DNA of 14,861 nt from Larix sibirica. Lineage: Eukaryota; Streptophyta; Pinopsida; Pinales; Pinaceae. Under the pieces are notes generated by a model, which was not told the DNA's origin, ran no database searches, and was given only the letters and a program-made list of their open reading frames with translations. Below, in pieces: positions 9,000 through 14,861 of this stretch. The DNA is taken from assembly GCA_004151065.3 (NCBI GenBank), contig NWUY0300019307.1:45016-59876 (forward strand), read 5' to 3'. Position numbers and translations under genes: made by a program. Within the stretch, counting starts at the first letter, position 1. Each line of letters opens with the position of its first letter.

Positions 9000-10070
9000 T
9001 AGATGAGATAAGCTGAAAGTATGGAGTTAAGAACAAGCTTACCGACCGGGTTAAGCCATCTTGTCCCCCAAGAGGTGATCTTATTCTTGATCTTGTTGAC
9101 CAACCCTTGCCATTCAACAACCCTTTTTTTCGCTTTGAAAATAGGGATCCCAAGGTAGTTGAAAGAATTCCATGATGTATTACCTTCAAACCCGAGAATC
9201 CTTGCTATCCTGGCCAATTTTCTAGGGGGACAATTCCAACTGTAAACTTGTGACTTGGCAGAATTCACTTTTCCATCCGATGCTTTTAGAAAGGTGGATA
9301 GAGTGCAATTGAATCTTTCAGCAATGACAGATGACGCACTCCCTAGCAGAATGGTATCATCGGCAAACTGAGCATGATTGGTGGCTTTGACTCCTCTTGC
9401 TATCTTTAATCCTTTTAATTCACGAGACTCTTGAAGTTGCTGAAGCTTCCTACTCATGGATTTAGCCACCAGAAGGTAAAGGAAGGGGGACATAGGGCAA
9501 CCTTGCCGAAGTCCTCTTGTAGCTTGGAAAAAGTTAGTAGGCCTGCCATTTACTAACGGAGCAATCCAAGGGCTGCTAATGCAGGCACCCATCTAACAAA
9601 TCTTTTGGAGAAACCAAATTTGGACATGATTTCGAAGAGGAAAAAATGATTTACTCTATCAAAAGCATTAGCCAAGTCCAGTTTTATAGCCATACCTTGC
9701 TGCTTTCTTTCCATGTTGGAGTGAATAGCTTCCTGAACGATGATGATATTGTTGAGAATCTAGCGCCCTGCAATAAACCCTCCTTGTGAATTGGAGATGA
9801 GACGACCCATGATGCTTTTCATTCTGGTTGTTAGGATTTTCGAAAGGATCTTGTAGGAGGTGTTGCAAAGAGAAATCGGTCTGAATCGGTCAAGTGAAAG
9901 GGGGTTTTTTTCTTTTGGAATTAAGGCCAGGAAGGATGAGTTAGTGGCCCCACCGATTTTCTCTTTTTTTTTGGTCCCGTTGAGCATTCTTTTCAAATCT
10001 TCTTTTATAATCTCCCACGCTGCTCTGTAGAAATTGATGGTGAACCCGTCTGGTCTGGGTGCTTTATCAG
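9000..10070 (-). other. Reverse transcriptase domain of ORF2 (damaged)
   Basis: The polymerase core. ADKAPRPDGF (10042-10068) corresponds to the conserved DKAPGPDGF, with Gly changed to Arg. FLALIPK (from 9933), RFRPISLCN and SQGGFIAGR follow, then a TAG at 9760-9762. Motif A, LDLANAFDRV, lies near 9680-9650 with both Asp residues present. A frameshift near 9590 precedes RQGCPMSPFL and the catalytic FADD at 9356-9367, both intact. The thumb-side sequence continues toward 9000. The catalytic Asp triad survives, but the chain is broken by one stop and one frameshift. Confidence 0.9.
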
Positions 10071-10758
10071 CATGAAGGTACCAGATTGCATTTTTTATCT
10101 CGTATTCCAAGATTGGCTTTGATAGTTCTCTGTTTTCATTATCAGAGATGAGCAAGGGGATACTAGAGAGGAGATCGACTTGAGCTTCCGGTTCAGCCTC
10201 ATCATTGTCGGTGTAGAGATCGCGGAAGTGATTGAAGGCGTGAATCTTTAACTCCTCTTGACCAACGATCTTGTTTTCGTTTTTGTCTTTCAACTCCTTG
10301 ATAGCATTATGGCTAAGTCGAGCCTTGGTTTGTTTGTGAAAGTACTCAGTGTTGCTGTCCCCACCTTTTAGCCACAACTGCCTGGACTTCACTCTCCAAA
10401 CTTCTTCCTCTTGTTTAGTAGCATTTAGAATTTTCAAATTCAACTCCTTTTCCAAGCTCAGAGATGAAGAAGTCACCTCGTCAAGCTCCATTATGGAGTG
10501 AAGGGCTGCTAGTTTGGATTGGAGTTTTAATTTGAATTGACCAGGATTCTTGAAAGCGTTTTTGGCCTAGTTCTTAAGAGCAAAATGCACAGATTTGAGT
10601 TTTGTCTCCCAAATGTAACTGGGCGAACCGTAGCAACGGAGATTCCAAGCGTTTTGAATTAGATCAAGGATTTTCCCATCTTGCAGCCAAAGTGGATTGA
10701 AACGAAAAGGAGTGGGCCCAAGGTTTACCGAAGCAGAGAGGATAAAGGTGATTGGCTT

Positions 10759-11439
10759 GTGATCGGAAACAGCAGAAGGAAGTGCAAGAGAGGCTGGAAG
10801 AAGATCTTTTTGAAGGAAGGAAGAGCTTACCATAAATCTGTCCAACCTTGCCGCAATATGACGTATGCCCATTCTTTTGTTGCTCTAGGTATACTTCTCA
10901 TTCTTCATAGGAATGTCTAGCATGTCCAGATCTGCGATCAGGTCCTCCATTTTCTCACCAAAGGGATCCCTAACCTTTGTTCCTCCACGTTTTTCTTGCC
11001 GTGACTTGGTAGTGTTGAAGTCCCTTGCAATGATAATATCTTTTCCACGCAGGACCTCTTTTAACTTGGAGAGATCTTCCTAGAAAGTAATTTTGCCCCT
11101 GTAATGCGTTGGCCCATATACATTATAGATGAAAATGGAATTTGCATTATCCTTCTCCAGGATTTCCTTTAGGAGCTAGTGATGGCTTTCCCTGGTTGAT
11201 TTTAACAAGAATTTGCTTGAAAGTAAGGTAGCTATACCCCCTGAAGCTCCCTTGGAGCTTCTAGCTTTGCCATGGCAGTATTTCCAGAAAAGACGTGTGA
11301 GTGCCATAGTCTCCACATCCTGCATTTTTGTCTTTTGGATTAGCAAAAAGTCTGGTCTCTCATATTTTATCATGTCTTTTATTGCTTCAACTTTGCTCGA
11401 GCCTCCCAAACCCCTGCAGTTCCAAGAGATAGCTTTCAT
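10759..11439 (-). other. APE-type endonuclease domain of ORF2 (damaged)
   Basis: This domain would nick target DNA to prime reverse transcription. Visible landmarks: SWNCRGLG at the start; IQKTKM where the family has a catalytic Glu (normally QETK), here Lys (AAG); FIYNVYGPTHY; ARDFN, where GDFN is usual (GGG to AGG); RLDRF; and SDHKPI at 10759-10767 with the catalytic Asp-His intact. Three TAG stops interrupt it (11176, 11080, 10885), each at a place where the family commonly has Trp. The copy cannot be an active nuclease. Confidence 0.88.
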
Positions 11440-11441
11440 TA
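11437..11441 (-). promoter_or_regulatory. TAATG stop/start overlap between ORF1 and ORF2
   Basis: On the minus strand the ORF1 stop TAA (11441-11439) and the ORF2 ATG (11439-11437) share one A. ORF2 is in a different frame. Such overlaps couple translation by termination and restart in some animal non-LTR elements; the same role here is inference. Confidence 0.7.
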
Positions 11442-12797
11442 TTTCTTGATCGACTGGGATCCTGCCTGGGAAATACCGTCCATTTTTGCCTCTCCTGGAT
11501 TTTTGGCATCCTGGAGAAGTTTCATTTCCTCGAGACTTCTTTGTCTTCCCAATTCTATTTCTCTTTCAGCTTCCTGTTCTCTATGGTATCTTTGAGACTT
11601 TCTTCCTCTGGTGTTCGATGACGGAACTACATCATGCAATTCCAGTGTTTCTTGTGAAGGCGAATGCTCTGTGGAGAAGATTTGAGGCGTGACTTTGCTG
11701 AGCTTAACCATCTCCGCCCAGGAGCCTCCAGGTGTTGTGGAACCTTCCAAAACAGGTGCAATCCTTTCCTCTCTAGGAGAGGGGGGAGAAATACTAGTGG
11801 AGGCAGGGATTTCTTCCACTTCTGTTTCTGCTAGAATGGTTTTCGAGGATGGGATTTCTCCTTATTCCGTTTGTAAAGCTTGAAATTGGTTGCTGGTTGA
11901 GGCTTCCTTTCCTTCTTGGGTCTTGTCCTTACTTTTCTTAGGCTGTGGCCCATTTGATGGAGGAGCTGGTGGGGGCATTTTCCTTCCCCTTTTTGCTTGC
12001 TGCCATCCTTCCTCTTGGTTTTTTTCTGGGGCTTCTTGAACTGCTTTTGGACAATTTTTTACAATGTGGCCATATTCATGGCATTTCTTGCACTTAAAGG
12101 GTAGTTGTTCATAATTGACCTTTTGCATGTGCTCCCATCCATTCATATAAAGATTTACAGCTTTTGGCAGGCCTTTTTCCAAATCAACTTCCACACAAAT
12201 CCTTGCACAGGAGAACAAGGGTCCCTTTGGTTAAGCTTTGTCGATGTAGTTGCCAAGAGAGTTTCCGATTGCTTGTAGGGTTTCATCATTCCAGCAATGC
12301 AACGGGAGGTGGGGGTGACGAACCCAAACCGAAACCGCTGAGGGCACATCTTTTTCTGGATCAAAAGATAAGCTCCAACGATTCAGGTAAAGACCACGAG
12401 GACCCATGAAGTAAGGGCTGCTCCTGAAGACGAGGTCTCTATTGACTTTATTTTCGAAAAGGAAGGTAAAAAAACCCTTTCCACAGAAGCAATGCTGTAG
12501 CGCCCCAAAGATTAGGGACAACTGGTTCTTGTTTATCCATGAGTCCATTGTTTTTGGCGAGGGCCAAATTCTAGTAAACTGACCTATCAGGCCTCTCTCA
12601 CTCAAAGCAATAGCTTTCAACCTTGAAGCCGCCGACATGAGCTGGATTCGAGGGGTGGCCGCTCGCTTGACGAAACTCGCATCACTTGGATCCGGAGCAG
12701 AAGGGGGCAGGGGAGGCGTGGAGGCCACCAAAGCCCGAAAGGCTTCATCTAAACTCCGTTGACGATCCTCTAGACTCGAATCCGGAGGAGGATCCAT
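11439..12797 (-). pseudogene. LINE ORF1: DUF4283-like domain and CCHC zinc knuckle
   Basis: The RNA-binding, gag-like protein of the LINE, 452 codons from MDPPPDSSLED. The frame is open upstream to 12914, but 12795-12797 is its first ATG. A DUF4283-like domain covers about residues 61-181 (LFENKVNRDLVF, GPRGLYLNRWSLSFDP, PHLPLHCWNDETLQAIGNSL). A perfect CCHC knuckle, CKKCHEYGHIVKNC, lies at 12051-12092 (residues 236-249). A Lys/Gln/Pro-rich region and a charged helical stretch (REQEAEREIELGRQRSLEEM) follow. Two in-frame TAA stops, 12231-12233 and 11862-11864, interrupt an otherwise continuous frame with no frameshift. The natural stop, 11441-11439, shares a base with the ORF2 ATG. Identification is secure; the copy is inactive. 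Confidence 0.9.
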
Positions 12798-12920
12798 CCT
12801 TGAAGAAACCTTCGATGAGGTTCGAGGGCAAACCAGAGCACACAGTGGCCTGTGCTTGGCAAGTGCCGTAGGAGACGACAGCCGAAGGCAGCGAGGGTAG
12901 TGGTGATGGCTCAAACCTTA
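12798..12920 (-). other. Unique part of the LINE 5' leader
   Basis: About 120 bases between the second 5' monomer and the ORF1 ATG. It opens with TAAGGT, like the start of each monomer, then diverges. The ORF1 frame stays open through it without an ATG. Confidence 0.6.
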
Positions 12921-13059
12921 AGTTTTGCTCTCAAAAGGTGGGCGGGCTTGGCCTTGGAAACAAATCTTGCGACGAGCCCTGACGTCGCTCGGGTTTGAGC
13001 ACAAGACCTGACCGTCATTAATAGACTGCTTTACCACTACGCCGCCTCCACTGACCTTA
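12921..13059 (-). repeat. LINE 5' monomer 2 (139 bp), Pol III-like boxes
   Basis: Starts TAAGGTCAGTGGAGGCGGCG and aligns along its length with monomer 1. A-box-like CGGCGTAGTGG (13034-13044, first base off consensus) and B-box-like GCTCAAACC (12992-13000, one mismatch) are both present. A shared non-tRNA body follows (gagatttgtttc/caagatttgtttc, then ccaagcccgcccacctt). Confidence 0.88.
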
Positions 13060-13124
13060 AATTTTGAAAGGTGGGCGGGCTTGGCCCTAGAAACAAATCT
13101 CGCGACGAGCCTTGGCCTCGCTCG

Positions 13125-13133
13125 GGTTTGAAC
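13125..13133 (-). promoter_or_regulatory. Pol III B box in LINE monomer 1
   Basis: GTTCAAACC on the minus strand matches GWTCRANNC at all positions, 33 bases beyond the A box, within the normal range for tRNA genes. Confidence 0.65.
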
Positions 13134-13166
13134 GCAAGGCCTGACCGTCATTATGAGACCGCCTTA

Positions 13167-13177
13167 CCACTACGCCA
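13167..13177 (-). promoter_or_regulatory. Pol III A box in LINE monomer 1
   Basis: TGGCGTAGTGG on the minus strand matches TRGYNNARNNG at all positions. Confidence 0.65.
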
Positions 13178-13192
13178 TCACCGCCGACCTTA

Positions 13193-13209
13193 TTTCATTT
13201 ATTTTATAT
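13193..13209. repeat. Target-site duplication, copy at the LINE 5' end
   Basis: Identical over 17 bases to 5729-5745; the neighbouring bases differ on both sides of the match. Confidence 0.92.
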
Positions 13210-13674
13210 TAACCAAAGCTGGTATCCCTGTTTTTAGCTCAGACAAATATTCAGTCTTTAGATGGTGTGCATTTTCAGTTTATTCTTCAGCAGAATATGT
13301 ATGTAGGTATTCCCTCCTAGGGGTTACTATTAAAATTCCCTTTTATACTATATAACCTGTAAATTTTTTCCAGTTGGTGTGGTACATTTTCTGTGTCTGA
13401 AACACCTCTGGGTGTCGGATGTTTGTCCTATCTGTGTCAAAGAGGAGTTTTTAGAAACTAACAAGTGTTGAACTTTTCAACACATGATAATGGAATCTGC
13501 ATTCAAAGATTTAATTTCTACCGTTAACATAGCAGATCTGCATCAACAAAGCAGTAAGCACTATATGAGAACTCATAAGTGTAGACACTGCCTATCATGA
13601 GATAAGATCAAACTAGCTGAAAACTAATGGTTAGATGTACATAAATAGTAATCTTGAATTCAGGGCAGCAGACC
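13210..13674. other. Unassigned flanking sequence
   Basis: A/T-rich, with no open frame of note and no RNA gene or mobile-element signature that I can see. It should be the continuation of the pre-insertion sequence left of 5729. Confidence 0.5.
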
Positions 13675-14243
13675 AGAAATTTGTAGCAGCAATCACATTC
13701 TATGTTTTTAGCTATGGAAAAGAAAAATTACACAGCTTGGTTTACACACATGCTTCTCACTCAGAAACCATATTATCATACAGTAGCTGAATCACTCTAC
13801 TACTCTAGCTCACTCTAGCAGAATCCCCCTCTACATACAAGCTTCTCACTCAAAAACCACTATTACACAGTAGCAGAACCACTCTATTAACTCTAGTTCT
13901 CTTTATAGCAGAATTCTTTTACAAAAACTGAGTGAGCTAGAACAGCTGATGTAACACAGTCTGGTAGCATACTAGAAATTTGTAGCTGTAATCACATTCT
14001 TTGCTTTTAGCTATGAAAAAGAGAAATTATACAGCTTGTATACACAGAAGCTTCTCACTCAAAAACCATACTATCACACAGAAGCTGAATCACTGTACTA
14101 CACAAAGCTTCTCACTCAAAAACCATATTATCACACAGAAGCTGAATCATTGTACTACCATAACTATCTCTCTAGCAGAACCCTGCTGCAAAGACTGAAT
14201 GAACTACAACAACAGCTGATCTAACACACAGTCTACGCACACA
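13675..14243. repeat. ~299-bp tandem duplication with nested short repeats
   Basis: agaaatttgtagc-gcaatcacattct at 13675 recurs at 13974 as agaaatttgtagctgtaatcacattct, and the two copies stay alignable through tagctatg-aaaag, cttctcactc, gcagaa and acagctgat blocks to about 14243. Inside them, a ~50-bp motif starting gcttctcactcaaaaacca occurs four times (13752, 13841, 14050, 14107). The last two are 57 bases apart and almost identical, so a second, later duplication occurred in copy 2. The plus-strand frames at 14001-14224 are by-products of the repeat. Confidence 0.88.
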
Positions 14244-14377
14244 AAAGCAAAACATCATGCTCTAACTCACCTAAAACACACCAAAAAGAACAGCTACATC
14301 ACAACCATCGCAGCTGCTAATACTTGCTGCAAATCCCACTGATTTCTCTTCGCTGCCCTATATAACTGGCGCACTCT

Positions 14378-14403
14378 GCTCTTCTTTATATAAGATGAAG
14401 AGC
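14378..14403. repeat. Short inverted repeat around a TATA-like core
   Basis: gctcttc (14378-14384) and gaagagc (14397-14403) are exact reverse complements flanking tttatataagat. The core resembles a TATA box, and cctatataact lies about 25 bases upstream. No transcript is evident, so promoter function is speculative. Confidence 0.45.
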
Positions 14404-14457
14404 ATGTTACAAAACAATCTAAGAATACCCTCAAGAGTGGTGGACCTCACATGCTTA

Positions 14458-14616
14458 TGCATGCACTATGCATAATGTTCAACTCGCAAGCAAGTATGCT
14501 ATGCATGCAGTGTAAATCCTAAAGTAACTACATCTTGCATGAGGAAATCTCTTCTGGAATAATGTGTTTTGCATGTGGGAATCTCTCCCAGAATAGAACA
14601 TGCATTGATGCATGCA
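14458..14616. promoter_or_regulatory. Cluster of three TGCATGCA octamers (RY-like)
   Basis: The palindrome TGCATGCA occurs at 14458-14465, 14502-14509 and 14609-14616. Each contains CATGCA, the core of the RY element bound by plant B3-domain factors in seed genes. There is no adjacent gene in the window, so this could be simple-sequence bias. Confidence 0.35.
14536..14603. repeat. 34-bp imperfect tandem repeat
   Basis: tgcatgaggaaatctcttct at 14536 is followed at 14570 by tgcatgtgggaatctctccc; both continue with gaata. Two diverged copies are visible. Confidence 0.7.
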
Positions 14617-14861
14617 GGCATGCGCCTTATGTTAAATTTTTCTCAAACCCATCACCGGTTTCAGTACCCAATGAATTTATTCTTTAAGATTAATGCACAA
14701 ACTGTAAATGCATTCAAATCTGAAATTTATAAACTGAAACACAATGAGTTTTAACTTGCTACTTGCAGCGAAATAGAACAGCAAATACATAAATTTGACA
14801 CATATTTTTGAGTAAATTACCCCTGGAAAAACCCCGTAGGGAAAACCAGTTCAAGAGAGAA
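14617..14861. other. Unassigned right edge, possibly start of another LTR
   Basis: No gene seen. At 14823-14849 the sequence ctgg-aaaaaccccgtaggg-aaaaccag has a GAAAAACCC style common in plant copia LTRs when read from the other strand. The window stops too soon to test this. Confidence 0.25.

Larger units (their letters stand above)
7181..11439 (-). pseudogene. LINE ORF2 polyprotein: endonuclease, reverse transcriptase, RNase H
   Basis: The catalytic polyprotein of an L1-like plant LINE, about 1400 codons. It starts MKAISWNCRGLGG, the typical APE-endonuclease opening, at an ATG that overlaps the ORF1 stop (TAATG). Order: endonuclease (11439-10759), linker, reverse transcriptase with motif A (LDLANAFDRV), motif B (RQGCPMSPFL) and motif C (FADD, 9356-9367), thumb, zinc-binding CKEFEESIEHLFLEC (about 8140-8095), and RNase H (7618-7240), ending WVP and TAA at 7181. 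It is broken by ten stops (11176, 11080, 10885, 10567, 9760, 8621, 8450, 8324, 7868, 7643; low coordinate of each codon) and by frame changes near 9590, 8187, 8138 and 7935. Several motif residues are changed by G-to-A. Identification as a LINE ORF2 is secure; function is lost. Confidence 0.93.
5746..13192 (-). mobile_element. Full-length but inactive L1-like LINE, 7447 bp
   Basis: A non-LTR retrotransposon bounded by a perfect 17-bp target-site duplication. Order in element direction: tandem Pol III-like monomers (13192-12921), leader (12920-12798), ORF1 (12797-11439), ORF2 (11439-7181), an additional reading frame (7203-6149), 3' UTR (6148-5763), and a short A6/(TA)n tail. ORF1 would bind RNA; ORF2 would nick the target and reverse-transcribe the RNA in place. 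Starting exactly at a monomer boundary and keeping both ends argues for a full-length insertion. Stops, frameshifts and lost catalytic residues show that it can no longer make working protein, although the target-site duplication is still perfect. Confidence 0.93.
13060..13192 (-). repeat. LINE 5' monomer 1 (133 bp), Pol III-like boxes
   Basis: The first unit of the element, beginning TAAGGTCGGCGGTGATGGCG directly against the target-site duplication. It carries an exact A box and an exact B box. It ends with the same GCCCGCCCACCTT block as monomer 2. The D-loop-like and T-loop-like regions suggest descent from a tRNA or tRNA-derived SINE, but no full cloverleaf forms. Confidence 0.9.

Noticed and set aside
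11862-12233. ORF1 TAA stops as programmed readthrough or recoding
   Set aside because: Two separate stops in one dead copy with many other lesions are more simply decay; no stimulatory context was seen.
13060-13192. A functional tRNA gene
   Set aside because: A and B boxes are present, but the T-loop is too long, no acceptor stem closes and the unit is tandemly repeated with a non-tRNA body.
13675-14243. CRISPR array
   Set aside because: Copies are diverged, spacing is irregular, units are nested tandem duplications and the genome is eukaryotic.

Overview
This is a eukaryotic, plant-type, repeat-rich window. Nearly everything recognisable is retrotransposon sequence, and no intact host gene could be supported. 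The RNase H and endonuclease motifs, tRNA-derived Pol III promoters and a copia-type primer-binding site fit a seed plant. Large decayed LINEs with this RNase H type suggest a gymnosperm, but the species cannot be fixed from the sequence.

The dominant feature is one minus-strand LINE (L1-like non-LTR retrotransposon) of about 7.45 kb at 5746-13192, bounded by an exact 17-bp target-site duplication (5729-5745 and 13193-13209). In its own 5'->3' direction (falling coordinates) it has: two tandem ~135-bp monomers, each with tRNA-like A and B boxes; a short unique leader; ORF1 (DUF4283-like domain, CCHC zinc knuckle); ORF2 (APE endonuclease, reverse transcriptase, zinc-binding motif, RNase H), whose ATG overlaps the ORF1 stop as TAATG; a further ~1-kb reading frame ('ORF3') with a Cys-rich part and a helical, coiled-coil-like tail; a ~0.4-kb 3' UTR; and a short A6/(TA)n tail. 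The copy is dead. ORF1 has two internal stops, ORF2 has ten stops and about four frameshifts, and key endonuclease and RNase H residues are replaced. Eight of the ten ORF2 stops sit in CTAG, as expected if CHG-methylated cytosines in CCAG/CTGG decayed.

Left of it, 2590-4040 holds a 5'-truncated, heavily mutated second LINE remnant on the same strand. It has a different RNase H domain, again followed by about 1 kb of helical coding sequence. Between the two LINEs lie a tRNA-derived SINE (about 4270-4405), a perfect 32-bp tandem repeat and unassigned sequence with a 2-base N gap.

The far left (1-1692) looks like the 5' end of a minus-strand LTR retrotransposon: an LTR candidate at 1283-1692, an initiator-tRNA-type primer-binding site at 1269-1280, a ~178-bp tandem repeat, and broken coding sequence running off the edge. 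The right flank (13210-14861) has no recognisable gene. It carries a ~299-bp tandem duplication with nested repeats, three TGCATGCA octamers, and an edge sequence that may be part of another LTR.
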